Below, piece after piece: positions 34,857 through 44,091 of a stretch of DNA of 64,000 bases. How positions within the stretch are numbered: the stretch's first letter is position 1; every line of letters begins with the position of its first letter. The position numbers and the translations under genes were made by a program. The notes beneath the pieces are model-generated. The model was not told the DNA's origin, searched no databases, and saw nothing but the letters and a program-made list of their open reading frames with translations. The DNA is taken from NCBI RefSeq assembly GCF_900142665.1, contig NZ_FRBR01000002.1, forward strand, positions 298,661 through 362,660, given 5' to 3'. Source of the stretch: Roseovarius pacificus. Lineage in GTDB: Bacteria > Pseudomonadota > Alphaproteobacteria > Rhodobacterales > Rhodobacteraceae.

Positions 34857-36809
34857 ATGAACACTGACAAGAATAGCGCTGCCACAACAGCGGAAGTCGC
34901 TGCGCCTCCTGCAACGGACAGCCCCCACTTTATCGACAATCGCGGACCGGTCGGGAATTTCATTACCGGCGCGATCGCTTTGGTGCTGTTCCTTTACCCA
35001 ATGTATTGCGGCTTCTTTGGGGGGCCGCCCTCGTTGCAGTATCGGCCTACCTATCTGGCCCTGATCCTGGTGCTGACGGTGCTGATCCTGCCATCGGGGA
35101 TATTCCCCCGGCATTCCCGGCGGGAATGGGGGCTGAACGCCGTGATCCTTGCGGGCGCCGGTGCTTGTGTTTGGGTCGCAATGAACTGGCTGGATTTCTC
35201 GCTGGTTTTCACATTGTCTCTTGCGGAAAAGATCGGCTGTGCGGTGCTGATCCTTGGCGCCATGGAAATGACCCGGCGTACCGCGGTCAAGCCGATGAAT
35301 TATGTGGCGGTGGTCGCCATTCTCTACGCGCTGTTCGGCTATATGCTGCCCAATCTTTTTGGTCACGCCGGTTTGACCGTGGACCGGTTGCTGTGGAGCC
35401 AGATATTTTCGACCGACGGGTTGTTCGGCACGCCTCTGGCGATTGGTGCGAATTACATTGGCTTGTTCGTGTTTTTCGCGGCTCTGCTGGAGTGCAGCGG
35501 TGGCGGACAGAAGTTCATGAATTTCACCCTGGCTCTCGCCGGGCGTTTCCGGGGCGGGCCGGCCAAGGTGGCCATCCTTGCCAGCGCGCTTATGGGGATG
35601 ATGTCAGGAAGCGCGGTTACGAACATCGTGACAACCGGGGTCATCACCATCCCGATGATGAAGCGCGTGGGGTATCGTGGGTCCTTTGCGGCGGGGGTCG
35701 AGTCGACCGCTTCGCTCGGGAGTCAGATTACGCCGCCGATCCTTGGGGCAACGGCGTTCCTGATGAGTGAAATCACGGGATATCCTCTGATTACGATCAT
35801 GGGGCTGACGCTTGTGCCCTGTCTGCTGTTTTATTTCTGTATTTTTGCGCAGGTTCACCTGGCGTCGATCAAATACGACATCGAGAAGATCGATCCGTCG
35901 GAGTTACCCGACCTGCGTCGCGCTGGTCTTGAGGTGATCCCGTTCTTCGTTCCGATTGTCGTTCTCGTCGTGTTGCTGTGGAATCGCTATTCGGCCGATT
36001 ATGCCGTGTCGCTCTCGATCATCTCGTTTCTGGCGGTTTGCCTGCTGACCCGCGAGACCCGGAACAGCCTGTTCGCCAACTTCATGACCGGCATGCGCCA
36101 GGGGGCAGCCACCTGTATTCCGCTGGTCGGTTCACTGGCTATCGCAGGTGTTATCATTGGCGTGCTGACGATGACCGGGCTCGGTGACCGGCTATCCTAC
36201 CTGATCGAGATCGTTTCCGGGGGGAACATCCATGTCATGATTATCATGACGGCGGTGACCTGTATCCTTCTCGGCATGGGGATGGTGACGGTTGGAGCCT
36301 ATGTCCTTGTTGCTGTCACGGTCGCGCCGCTGATGGTTGACCTTGGGATCGAGCTGATCGTTGCACATCTGTTTATTTTCTACTTCGCCGTGATGAGCGC
36401 CATCAGCCCGCCTGTCATGGTCGGGGTTTTTGCGGCTGCCTCGATCGCGAATGCCGATCCGATCCGGACTGCCCTGCATTCGTTGCGCCTGTCCATCGTC
36501 GGTTTCCTGGTGCCCTTCATCTTTATCTACGATCCCCGGATCTTGATGATCGGAGGGATCACATTCCACGGCATATACCTGCTGTTTTCCGTTGTGATTG
36601 CAGTGCTGGCGCTTGCCATCGGTTTCGAGCGCTACACCTTTCACAGGCGCATTCCAACCTGGCAGGCATGCCTGTTTCTGGCGGCGGCTTTCGTGACGAT
36701 GATCCCGTCGATCATGCTGAGCACGTTTGGCCTGATCGCCATCGGCGCCCTACTGGCATTCGAGTATTTTATCCAATCCCGCAAGATCGGCTTGGGCCGT
36801 GGCGATTGA
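34857..36809 (+). CDS. Fused TRAP transporter permease (DctQ-DctM fusion, TAXI type)
   Basis: 650 residues from ATG 34857; a GTG at 34809 would overlap the hairpin region, and both starts have weak ribosome sites. About four N-terminal membrane spans correspond to DctQ, then a 12-span DctM-like part with MMSGSAVTNIVTTGVITIPM and ASLGSQITPPILGATAFLM. Later come CILLGMGMVTVGAYVLVAV and MSAISPPVMVGVFAAASIA. The length suits the 4TM/12TM fusion family. It works with the TAXI binding protein; the second hydroxyisobutyrate-dehydrogenase-like gene follows 31 bp later. Confidence 0.92.
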   Translation: MNTDKNSAATTAEVAAPPATDSPHFIDNRGPVGNFITGAIALVLFLYPMYCGFFGGPPSLQYRPTYLALILVLTVLILPSGIFPRHSRREWGLNAVILAGAGACVWVAMNWLDFSLVFTLSLAEKIGCAVLILGAMEMTRRTAVKPMNYVAVVAILYALFGYMLPNLFGHAGLTVDRLLWSQIFSTDGLFGTPLAIGANYIGLFVFFAALLECSGGGQKFMNFTLALAGRFRGGPAKVAILASALMGMMSGSAVTNIVTTGVITIPMMKRVGYRGSFAAGVESTASLGSQITPPILGATAFLMSEITGYPLITIMGLTLVPCLLFYFCIFAQVHLASIKYDIEKIDPSELPDLRRAGLEVIPFFVPIVVLVVLLWNRYSADYAVSLSIISFLAVCLLTRETRNSLFANFMTGMRQGAATCIPLVGSLAIAGVIIGVLTMTGLGDRLSYLIEIVSGGNIHVMIIMTAVTCILLGMGMVTVGAYVLVAVTVAPLMVDLGIELIVAHLFIFYFAVMSAISPPVMVGVFAAASIANADPIRTALHSLRLSIVGFLVPFIFIYDPRILMIGGITFHGIYLLFSVVIAVLALAIGFERYTFHRRIPTWQACLFLAAAFVTMIPSIMLSTFGLIAIGALLAFEYFIQSRKIGLGRGD

Positions 36810-36840
36810 GCGAACGTAGAATTCTGAGGAGCGAAATGAA

Positions 36841-37761
36841 ATGAACAAAAATTGCGTCGGTTTGATCGGGATCGGTATGATGGGGGAACCCATGGCGCGG
36901 AACATCGCGGCGGCAGGGTTTGATCTTGTCCTGTGTGACGCGGACCGGGGCAAGGCGACCGGGCTTGCAGAAGAGATTGGTGCGCGCGCCTGTGCGACGC
37001 CTGTTGAGCTGGCACGAGAAACGCGCATGGTGATCACAATGCTGCCGAACAGCGCCGTCGTGGGCGAGGTGCTGTTCGGAGAAAATGGCTTTGCATCTGC
37101 CGCTCAGGCGGGAACCCTGGTTGTGGACATGAGTTCGGGGGACCCGCATGCGACGATCGGTTTCGGGGAGCGCCTTGCAGACGCGAAGATCAGGATGATC
37201 GACGCGCCGGTATCAGGGGGCGTGCCGCGTGCGAGAGCCGGGACACTGACCATCATGGTCGGGGGCGACGAAACGGCCTTTGGCGAAGCGGAAAGTGTAC
37301 TGAATGCCATGGGATGCCCCACGCATGTCGGGATATTCGGTGCGGGGCAGGCAATGAAGGCGCTGAACAACCTCGTTTCGGCCGGTGGGTTTCTCATCGG
37401 GATTGAAGCGCTGTTGATCGGTCAGAAATTCGGCCTGTCGCCGGATGTCATGGTTGACATCCTCAACAGTTCGTCAGGCATGAACAATTCGACCAAGAAC
37501 AAGTTCCGGCAGTATGTTTTGTCCCGCGATTTCGACGCCGGTGGCTTTGCCATTTCTCTCATGGCGAAAGATGTCGGAATAGCGATGAACGTTGCACATG
37601 CCACGGGGACGCCAGCGCCGTTTGCCGCGCATTGCGCGGATGCCTGGGCCGCCGCATCGAACATGCTTGGAGCGAAAGCAGATCACACTGCCATTACCCG
37701 CATGTGTGAGGCTTTCGCAGGAATCGAGCTGAAAAAAACCGATCAGGAGGCGGCTCAATGA
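36841..37761 (+). CDS. 3-Hydroxyisobutyrate dehydrogenase-family NAD(P)-dependent oxidoreductase (second copy)
   Basis: 306 residues with GAGGAGCG before the ATG. Rossmann motif GLIGIGMMGEPMARNIAAAG, substrate motif DAPVSGGVPRARAGTLTIMV, catalytic Lys in GAGQAMKALNNLVSAGG. It belongs to the same family as the 32614 gene but is clearly diverged, so it is not a recent duplication. It overlaps the lyase gene by ATGA, so these two proteins should be made together. It may act on a beta-hydroxy acid before or after carbon-carbon cleavage (inference). Confidence 0.89.
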   Translation: MNKNCVGLIGIGMMGEPMARNIAAAGFDLVLCDADRGKATGLAEEIGARACATPVELARETRMVITMLPNSAVVGEVLFGENGFASAAQAGTLVVDMSSGDPHATIGFGERLADAKIRMIDAPVSGGVPRARAGTLTIMVGGDETAFGEAESVLNAMGCPTHVGIFGAGQAMKALNNLVSAGGFLIGIEALLIGQKFGLSPDVMVDILNSSSGMNNSTKNKFRQYVLSRDFDAGGFAISLMAKDVGIAMNVAHATGTPAPFAAHCADAWAAASNMLGAKADHTAITRMCEAFAGIELKKTDQEAAQ

Positions 37762-38606
37762 CAGAACGTTCAGCCCGTTTCAGGGCGCTTTTTAACGAAG
37801 GCCCTTTCGTTTGCATGGGGGCGCATGATGCCCTGACAGCGAAAATCGCCGAAGAAGCCGGGGCCAAGGCTATCTATATCAGCGGGTTTGCCGCATCGGC
37901 CATCGTTGCGGGGGCACCGGATACCGGGGTACTGACCCGGCAAGAGATGTACGATCACATCCGCCGTGTGCATCGTGGCACCTCCTTGCCGCTTTTTGCC
38001 GACGCCGACACCGGGTATGGCGACATCGACGATGCCGTGAAAACCATGCAGATGTGGGAAGAGGCCGGTGCATCGGCGCTGCATTTGGAAGATCAGCAGA
38101 TGCCCAAAAAATGCGGGCATTTTCCCGGTAAGGAACTCGTTACACCGGAAGAGATGGTGGCCAAGATCGAGGCGATGCTGGCCGCTCGAAAAGATCCCGA
38201 CTTTTTCTTCGTGGCGCGCACCGACGCGATTGCGGTGACCGGCCTGCAAGATGCGATAAGCCGGCTCGAAGCGTATGCCGAGGCGGGTGCAGACGGGCTT
38301 TATGCGGATGCGCCGGAAAGTATCGAGCAGATGCAGGAACTGGCTCAGGCGATTAAGCCTCTGGGCAAGCCTTTATTGTTCAACATGGCGCGCTCGGGCA
38401 AGAGCCCGGTGCTGACCATGGATGAAGCCTATGAGCTCGGCTTCGATTACTGCCTCTGCCCGATTGAGCCGATGTTGACCGTCCATAAGGCCGTGGGGGA
38501 CATGATGCGCAGCTTCATGGCTGCGCCCAGCACGGAAACAATCGCGTCGGGTATGACGGAATTTCATGAATTCAATCGTTTCGTCGGTGAAGAGACGGAC
38601 GTCTGA
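37758..38606 (+). CDS. Isocitrate lyase/PEP mutase-superfamily carbon-carbon lyase (second copy)
   Basis: 282 residues, start overlapping the previous stop. Motifs: CMGAHDALTAKIAEEAGAKA, metal site DADTGYGD, catalytic loop MPKKCGHFPGKELV, and VARTDAIAVTGLQDA. It is the same length and has the same loop chemistry as the 30711 protein, but many residues differ. It belongs to the 2-methylisocitrate/dimethylmalate lyase branch. The PrpD-like gene two positions downstream makes a methylcitrate- or dimethylmalate-like dehydration plus cleavage route plausible, though substrates are unknown. Confidence 0.88.
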   Translation: MTERSARFRALFNEGPFVCMGAHDALTAKIAEEAGAKAIYISGFAASAIVAGAPDTGVLTRQEMYDHIRRVHRGTSLPLFADADTGYGDIDDAVKTMQMWEEAGASALHLEDQQMPKKCGHFPGKELVTPEEMVAKIEAMLAARKDPDFFFVARTDAIAVTGLQDAISRLEAYAEAGADGLYADAPESIEQMQELAQAIKPLGKPLLFNMARSGKSPVLTMDEAYELGFDYCLCPIEPMLTVHKAVGDMMRSFMAAPSTETIASGMTEFHEFNRFVGEETDV

Positions 38607-38658
38607 AACGAGGCTTTGAAGCCTGAAGCGCCTTCCAAACCAAATAAGGAGACTGAAT

Positions 38659-39072
38659 ATGGGTATCGATCCGAAAGATGAAAGCGAGCTGTTCAACAAA
38701 GGGCTTGGCATCCGGCGTGACGTTCTGGGGGCGGCGCATGTCGAACGGTCGTTGAGCGCGGCCGATGACTTCACTGCCCCGGTTCAGCGCCTCGTGACCG
38801 AGTATTGCTGGGGCGAGATCTGGGGCCGTTCCGGCCTTCCTCGGGAGACGCGGAGCATTATAAATCTTGCGATGCTGTCGGCACTGAACCGTCCGCATGA
38901 GGTTCGGCTGCATGTGCGAGGCGCGCTCAACAACGGTGTTAGCCGGGAAACCATTCAGGAGATCATTTTACAGGTTGCCATCTATTGCGGTGTACCCGCG
39001 GCCCTGGACAGCATGAAAGTTTGCACGGAGGTGTTCAGGGAGATGGATGAGGAGGCCACCGCTTCGAACTGA
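38659..39072 (+). CDS. Carboxymuconolactone decarboxylase-family protein (PcaC-like)
   Basis: 137 residues, the normal single-domain length. It contains RSIINLAMLSALNRPHEVRL and HVRGALNNGVSRETIQEII, the signature of gamma-carboxymuconolactone decarboxylases. It lacks the CxxC pair of the AhpD-type peroxidase branch. It may decarboxylate or isomerise a lactone or beta-keto acid made in this pathway. It stands between the lyase (53 bp) and the PrpD gene (22 bp) in the same operon. Confidence 0.85.
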   Translation: MGIDPKDESELFNKGLGIRRDVLGAAHVERSLSAADDFTAPVQRLVTEYCWGEIWGRSGLPRETRSIINLAMLSALNRPHEVRLHVRGALNNGVSRETIQEIILQVAIYCGVPAALDSMKVCTEVFREMDEEATASN

Positions 39073-39094
39073 GGCTGGCACGAAGGATATAAGC

Positions 39095-40429
39095 ATGAAC
39101 GATCTCAGCAAATTACTGGCTCGCACTATTGTTGCCAGCCGACCGGACTCTGTCGATGCGGATGCGTCGGCAGAGGCGCATCGCGCTCTGGTGAATTACG
39201 TCGGCTGCGCCTTGGGCGGGGCCGACCACGAAGCAATGGATATCACTCTGGAGGCCTTGGGGAGGTTTTCTGGTGCGGGCCACGCGGATGTTATCGGGCG
39301 CCGTGAGAAGGTGGATATGCCGCTTGCCGCGCTGCTCAACGGAATCAGCTCTCATGTTCATGATTTCGATGATACGACGCCCAGCAATTACATTCACCCG
39401 ACATCGCCCGTCGCATCTGCCCTGTTTGCCTGGGCGGCGGTGAATCCCGTGTCTGGCGCTGACTTTGTTCATGCCTTTGCCATTGGGTTCGACACGGTCA
39501 CGCGTATCGGCGATGCCACTTACCCCAACCACTACGCGGCAGGGTGGCACAGCACCGGGTCGATTGGCATCTTTGGTGCCGCCGTCGCTATCGGCAAGCT
39601 GATGGGGCTGAACGAACAGAAAATGCTGTGGGCCATTGGCCTTGCAGCGACGCAGGCTTCGGGTATTCGAGACAATTTCGGGTCCATGGCCAAGGGGTTC
39701 CATCCGGGGCATGCGGCGCGCTGTGGGCTCGAAGCGGCTTTTCTGGCGCGGGCCGGGTTCACCACGGGGGCAACCCCTCTGGAAGGTCCGCGCGGGTTCG
39801 CCGCGGTCACGGCCGGCGGACAACTGGACGCAGACGGCTTTGTCGATGGTCTGGGCGAGATGTATCGGTTCGGGGGCAATACCTACAAGCCGTATCCTTG
39901 TGGCATCGTTATTCACCCTACAATCGAGCTGTGCAGTTCGATTAATGCAGGGGGGGTATCGCCGGAAGATATCGAAGCGGTGGAACTTCGCGTCGCGCCG
40001 TTGGTCAGGGACCTGTGCGATCAACGCCCGACATCGGGCTTGCAGGGCAAGTTTTCGATCTACCATGCCGCGTCCATCGGCTTGGTTCGCGGTCAGGGGC
40101 AGCTTTCGGAATTCACGGATGAGGCCATAAACGACCCGCAACTCGTGGACATGCGCGATAAAGTGACGGCCGTTGCCGACGATTCCGTCGGGGAAGATTC
40201 GGTTCGTGCGATTGTGACGCTACGCAATGGACAGAAGATCGAGAAGTTCCTCGAAGCCTCGCTTGGAAATCTCAAGCGCCCGTTGAGCAATGCGCAACTG
40301 GATGACAAGTTCTTCAATCAAATCTCTGTGCTGGACGAGGGGCAGGCCCGGCAGGTGCTCGACCTGTGCTGGAATATCGGCAGCATCGGGAATGTCGGTG
40401 ATCTGGTGCGCGCCGCAGTGCCGCACTGA
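39095..40429 (+). CDS. MmgE/PrpD-family dehydratase/decarboxylase
   Basis: 444 residues from ATG 39095 with GAAGGAT before it. Family motifs: HDFDDTTPSNYIHPTSPVAS, GWHSTGSIGIFGAAVAIGKL, KGFHPGHAARCGLEAAFLA and KPYPCGIVIHPTIEL. Known members are 2-methylcitrate dehydratase and cis-aconitate decarboxylase. It would add or remove water (or CO2) on a tricarboxylate or methylated diacid. It is last in the TAXI-TRAP operon and is followed by a strong hairpin terminator. A paralogue lies at 42091 on the other strand. Confidence 0.88.
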   Translation: MNDLSKLLARTIVASRPDSVDADASAEAHRALVNYVGCALGGADHEAMDITLEALGRFSGAGHADVIGRREKVDMPLAALLNGISSHVHDFDDTTPSNYIHPTSPVASALFAWAAVNPVSGADFVHAFAIGFDTVTRIGDATYPNHYAAGWHSTGSIGIFGAAVAIGKLMGLNEQKMLWAIGLAATQASGIRDNFGSMAKGFHPGHAARCGLEAAFLARAGFTTGATPLEGPRGFAAVTAGGQLDADGFVDGLGEMYRFGGNTYKPYPCGIVIHPTIELCSSINAGGVSPEDIEAVELRVAPLVRDLCDQRPTSGLQGKFSIYHAASIGLVRGQGQLSEFTDEAINDPQLVDMRDKVTAVADDSVGEDSVRAIVTLRNGQKIEKFLEASLGNLKRPLSNAQLDDKFFNQISVLDEGQARQVLDLCWNIGSIGNVGDLVRAAVPH

Positions 40430-40435
40430 GCATCC

Positions 40436-40465
40436 GGGCGCGCCCGAGTTACCCGGCGCGCCTTT
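40436..40465 (+). terminator. Terminator after the TAXI-TRAP/PrpD operon
   Basis: GGCGCGCC at 40437-40444 pairs with GGCGCGCC at 40455-40462 and is followed by TTTAAT. It ends in the last codon of the convergent GntR gene. Confidence 0.7.
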
Positions 40466-41147
40466 AATCGGCTTCTTCTTCGATAAGGGGAATGGCGGCG
40501 GCGGCGGCATTGCCTATATGTATCCGGGCGAGTTCGGCCGCTTTGTCTGCATCACGAGCCAGAAGGGCGTCTACCAAGATGTCCAGTTCCTTGATGCTTT
40601 CCTTGATCCGGCCCGGAGCTTTGAGGGACGTCGCCCGCAGCAGCGTGATCCGCGAATTCATCATGTAGATGCAATTTCCGAGTGCTTCGTTGTTGGCGCC
40701 TTCGACAAGGCAGTCGTAGAAGTGGTTTTTAGCGGCCAGACGGCCTTGGGGATCTTGTTTGCGACACGCCGCGCGCAGGCTCGACAGAGCGGCTTTCAGG
40801 GTTTTTCGCTGCTCATCGGACGCGTTTGCCACGAAGAGGCGACAGGCGAGACTTTCGAGTTCCTGGCGCACCTCATAAATGCCTTCAGCCTGCTGGCGCG
40901 AAATCTTTGTGACGAATGGTCCGCGATGCGGTTCGACAGTCACGAGGCCCTCGGATTCAAGCTGACGCATGGCTTCCCGGACAAGTGTTCTGCTGACGCC
41001 GGTCATCTCGCAAAGCTCGCGTTCGGGCAGGTGATCGCCGGGTTTGAAGCGACCGATCGCGATGGCGTTGCGGATACTTTCGGTCACGCTGACGCGCAGG
41101 GGGGCTGCCACGCGGTCAACGCGGAACATGCTGTCGTTCTTCGTCAT
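40464..41147 (-). CDS. GntR-family regulator, FCD subfamily
   Basis: 227 residues from ATG 41147; a second ATG at 41129 is possible. Winged helix SVTESIRNAIAIGRFKPGD, LCEMTGVSRTLVREAMRQL, EGLVTVEPHRGPFVT. The FCD domain has His in AAKNHFYDCLVEGANNEAL. It sits between the two arms of the catabolic block. The 13-bp motif TAAGATTGTATKA occurs in its own promoter (41240) and in both divergent promoters of the block (33660, 43492), so I infer that it is the local repressor answering a pathway intermediate. Confidence 0.9.
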   Translation of the reverse strand: MTKNDSMFRVDRVAAPLRVSVTESIRNAIAIGRFKPGDHLPERELCEMTGVSRTLVREAMRQLESEGLVTVEPHRGPFVTKISRQQAEGIYEVRQELESLACRLFVANASDEQRKTLKAALSSLRAACRKQDPQGRLAAKNHFYDCLVEGANNEALGNCIYMMNSRITLLRATSLKAPGRIKESIKELDILVDALLARDADKAAELARIHIGNAAAAAIPLIEEEAD

Positions 41148-41239
41148 AGAGGAGCGGATCCTTCCTTGTGGAGATTCTTCGTTCCGAGTGGCCGGTGCGC
41201 TGTGGGCGGGTTTGCGCAAATATTCCTTACATTCACTCG

Positions 41240-41252
41240 TAATACAATCTTA
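41240..41252 (-). promoter_or_regulatory. GntR-type operator 3, upstream of the GntR gene
   Basis: The minus-strand reading TAAGATTGTATTA matches 12 of 13 bases of the copies at 33660 and 43492. It lies 93 bp before the GntR start in the 135-bp gap after the SDR gene. Confidence 0.6.
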
Positions 41253-41282
41253 GTGCATTTCCCACCTTACAGCGAGAGCCTT

Positions 41283-42089
41283 CTAGGCAGCCAGCCAGCC
41301 GCCGTCTACAGGGAATACGGTGCCGGTGATGTCTGCACCGGCGTTTCCGCAAAGGAAGACGAGCATTTCACCTATGCTGTCTTCGGATATGAAGCGACCG
41401 ATCGGACTGCGCTTGGAGGCGTATCGCTGGGCCAGGTCGTCGAAGTTTTCTCCGGACTCGTCGGCCATGCCCTTGATTCGGTCGAGAATGGCCCTGGTGC
41501 CGACAGAGCCGGGGCAGATAACGTTGCAGGTAACGCCCGTGCCAGCCGTTTCGATGGCAATGGCACGCGCCATGCCAATCAGAGCGGTCTTGGTGGTGAC
41601 ATAATCGATCCTGTTCTCGGCGCCGCGCCAGCCGTAGTAGGAGGATATGTTCACCATACGCCCCCAGCCTTTACGTTTCATATGGGAAAGCGTGAGGCGG
41701 GCGGTATTGAAGGCGGCGGTGAGATTGACGTTGATCGAGCGCTCCCAATCGTCCGGATTGAAATCTTCGAGCGGGCTGAAATGACGGACGACCGCGTTGT
41801 TGACAAGGATATCCACCCCGCCAAACCTGTCAGATACGGTCGCGATCATGTGTTCGATGTCAGAGCGTATTCCGACGTCGGCGGCGACATAGATTGCATC
41901 CACGCCATAGCTGTCGGCCAGGTGTTGCGCCCTGGGCTGGATGTCCTTTTCGGGTGCGATGCCGTTAAGAACGATATTCGCCCCGGCCGCCGCAAGATTT
42001 TCTGCCAGTGTGAAGCCAAGCCCGTCATTCGAACCGGTCACAAGGGCCGTTTTTCCTGCAAGAGTGTTCTGTCGGTTGCGTCTTGCCAT
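41283..42089 (-). CDS. Short-chain dehydrogenase/reductase (second copy)
   Basis: 268 residues from ATG 42089, one base after the PrpD-like stop, so coupled. Complete SDR set: TGSNDGLGFTLAENLAAAG, NNAVV, Ser in NISSYYGWRG, then Tyr and Lys in IDYVTTKTALIGMARAIA. The C-terminus TGTVFPVDGGWLAA is typical. Unlike the 31795 protein it keeps a full catalytic tetrad. It probably oxidises a hydroxy acid of the same pathway. Confidence 0.9.
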   Translation of the reverse strand: MARRNRQNTLAGKTALVTGSNDGLGFTLAENLAAAGANIVLNGIAPEKDIQPRAQHLADSYGVDAIYVAADVGIRSDIEHMIATVSDRFGGVDILVNNAVVRHFSPLEDFNPDDWERSINVNLTAAFNTARLTLSHMKRKGWGRMVNISSYYGWRGAENRIDYVTTKTALIGMARAIAIETAGTGVTCNVICPGSVGTRAILDRIKGMADESGENFDDLAQRYASKRSPIGRFISEDSIGEMLVFLCGNAGADITGTVFPVDGGWLAA

Positions 42090-42090
42090 G

Positions 42091-43428
42091 TCAGGCCCCC
42101 GTCATCCGAATGATGTTGCCCGCGTTGGCTGAGGTGTCGATCGACCAGAGCGCATCAAGCAGGGCGCGGTTGTCACATGACGAACCGGCGCGCGACGCCG
42201 CAGCCATCAGTTTCGCCTCGAGTTGCGCATCGCTCATCGGGTTTTTGCGCGATCCGGCGGCATCGGTGATGTCCTGGGTCATGGATTGCCCGTTCTTCAG
42301 ATGAACCACAATGCGGACGGATGTGATATCGCGGTCCGGTTCGTCGATAAAGGAAACCTCGGGGCGGCCGATATTCAGTGTTCTTTGCGCTGCCTCGTCT
42401 GAAAATTCATCGAGAGTGGCCGTGCCCGTCAGCAGAGCTATGGCAATGGCGTGCTGTGCGCTGACCTGTGTCGTGCGGCCCGTTGCCGCCCTGGGGCGGT
42501 CGGTGCGTTCCTGGAGGAGCGGGTGCCCGAACAGTTCGATTCCGGTGATCTGATCGAGGCTCAAGCCATGGTGTTCCCTAAGGTCGAGAATGCCTTGGAT
42601 GACCGGGTTGAGTACGATCCCCACTGGATAGGGCTTGTATGTGTTGGTCGCGAATTCCCAGATCTGCCCCAGATCGTCAGTCAGAGCTTCGGGTGCAGGG
42701 GTGTCTGAATACACGTTAAGATAGCCCAGTCGCGCGGTAAGCGGTGCGTCGGTGCCGCCACAGCCATGCGCGGCAAGGATCGCAGACATATAGCCATTGC
42801 GCGCCGCATTTCCCATGCTGACACTCTTGGCGCCGGTCCCGAGCATTTCGGCCATTCCTGCGGATTGGGAGGCGGCGCAGGAGAATGCATCAATCATTTG
42901 CTCGGACGTCAGTCCCAGGAGCCGTCCGCTGGCGGCGGCGGCGCCGAAGATGCCGCAGGTGGATGTGATGTGCCAGCCATGGGCGTAGTGATAGGGCGAG
43001 ACCGCGTTGCCGATCCGGCATTCCACTTCGCAACCGATGATGAAGGCCTCAAGCACGTCGCGCCCGCAGGTGCCATGTATCTCTGCATGGGCAAAGAGAG
43101 CAGAGAAAACAGCCGCCGCGGGGTGGATTATGGTTGCTTCATGTGTATCGTCGAAATCGAAGATGTTTGCCCCCGCAGTGTTGATGCTGGCGGCAAGGGG
43201 CAGGTCCACGCGGTCGGGGCGGCCGATCAGCGTACAGTGAGAGCCACTGGAGAACGGCAGGGCGGCGGCCAGCATGGCCTTGGTCGGCTCTTCCCGGCAG
43301 CCGGTAAATGCTGTTGCGAAGATGTTCACAAGCGACCGGCGCCCTTCGTGCAGCACAGATTCAGGGAACCCTGAAAATCCGCTGGCGAAGTCTGCCAATA
43401 CGCTATCGTGTGTTTTTTCAATGCGCAA
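42091..43428 (-). CDS. MmgE/PrpD-family dehydratase/decarboxylase (second copy)
   Basis: 445 residues from TTG 43428; GGAGGAG lies six bases upstream and no ATG fits. Motifs parallel the 39095 protein: FDFDDTHEATIIHPAAAVFS, GWHITSTCGIFGAAAASGRL, KSVSMGNAARNGYMSAILA and KPYPVGIVLNPVIQGILDL. It differs at the KGFHPGH segment (KSVSMGN), suggesting a different substrate. It is first in an operon with the SDR gene and divergent from tctB; the shared promoter carries operator 43492. Confidence 0.87.
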   Translation of the reverse strand: MRIEKTHDSVLADFASGFSGFPESVLHEGRRSLVNIFATAFTGCREEPTKAMLAAALPFSSGSHCTLIGRPDRVDLPLAASINTAGANIFDFDDTHEATIIHPAAAVFSALFAHAEIHGTCGRDVLEAFIIGCEVECRIGNAVSPYHYAHGWHITSTCGIFGAAAASGRLLGLTSEQMIDAFSCAASQSAGMAEMLGTGAKSVSMGNAARNGYMSAILAAHGCGGTDAPLTARLGYLNVYSDTPAPEALTDDLGQIWEFATNTYKPYPVGIVLNPVIQGILDLREHHGLSLDQITGIELFGHPLLQERTDRPRAATGRTTQVSAQHAIAIALLTGTATLDEFSDEAAQRTLNIGRPEVSFIDEPDRDITSVRIVVHLKNGQSMTQDITDAAGSRKNPMSDAQLEAKLMAAASRAGSSCDNRALLDALWSIDTSANAGNIIRMTGA

Positions 43429-43491
43429 TTTATCTCCTCCAGGTGCGTTAGGTGTATGGTATATTGAGCAATTTTCGAATTCTACACTTTA

Positions 43492-43504
43492 TAAGATTGT
43501 ATGA
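43492..43504 (+). promoter_or_regulatory. GntR-type operator 4, divergent PrpD/TctB promoter
   Basis: TAAGATTGTATGA, identical to the copy at 33660, in the 204-bp gap between the PrpD-like start (43428) and tctB (43633). A looser half-site, GGTGTATGGTATA, lies nearby at 43451-43463. Confidence 0.6.
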
Positions 43505-43632
43505 TTCAAATATTGACAGATGATTTAATCTATCTAACTTGTCGTGAGGTCTGGCGCAAGCTTGACAACGGTGCGCGCTGGCCCGTTCGAGGGTAACACA
43601 AGCCTCGTAACAGGGGCTCGGGAGGAGGAAGC

Positions 43633-44082
43633 GTGAGACGACTGGATCTCTTCGGGGGAGTGTTCTTCACGGCATTGGGTCTGGTGATGATCTTTGTCAT
43701 CATTCCCTGGCAAACCGAGGAGGGTATGTATTACGGATTGCCGCCCACGTTCTTTCCCACCTTGCTGGCGGCGGGGCTTACGATATGCGCCGTCGGGTTG
43801 ACTGTGCAATCCCTGATCCGGGGGCGGGCCGGGCACGAGGGCCGTTCAGCACCGATTAGTCGCTGGAACCTGTTGATGTTCGGGATTCTGGTGTCCGCGA
43901 TTTTTGCAGGCATCGTTATTATCGATCTGATCGGAATGCTTGTCGGGGCGCCGCTGCTCATTGCGGTGCTGATGTTGTTGCTGGGAGAGAGGAGTGCCCC
44001 GCACATTATGGCGACCGCAGTTTTGCCTGTCGGTGCAATCTACTATCTCGCGCTCTACGTTCTGCATACGCCGGTTCCCTGA
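43633..44082 (+). CDS. Tripartite tricarboxylate transporter small subunit (TctB family)
   Basis: 149 residues from GTG 43633 with GGAGGAGGAA directly before it. Four hydrophobic segments; the N-terminal FGGVFFTALGLVMIFVIIP and the YYGLPPTFFPTLLAAGLT region are typical of TctB. It supports the large subunit TctA, encoded 9 bp later. The gene is first in the tctBAC operon. Confidence 0.87.
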   Translation: MRRLDLFGGVFFTALGLVMIFVIIPWQTEEGMYYGLPPTFFPTLLAAGLTICAVGLTVQSLIRGRAGHEGRSAPISRWNLLMFGILVSAIFAGIVIIDLIGMLVGAPLLIAVLMLLLGERSAPHIMATAVLPVGAIYYLALYVLHTPVP

Positions 44083-44091
44083 GGCTTGCCG

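Noticed and set aside
40290..42113. A 607-codon plus-strand open frame across the GntR and SDR genes
   Set aside because: It spans two minus-strand genes, with clear GntR and SDR motifs on the other strand; its own product has no recognisable domain.
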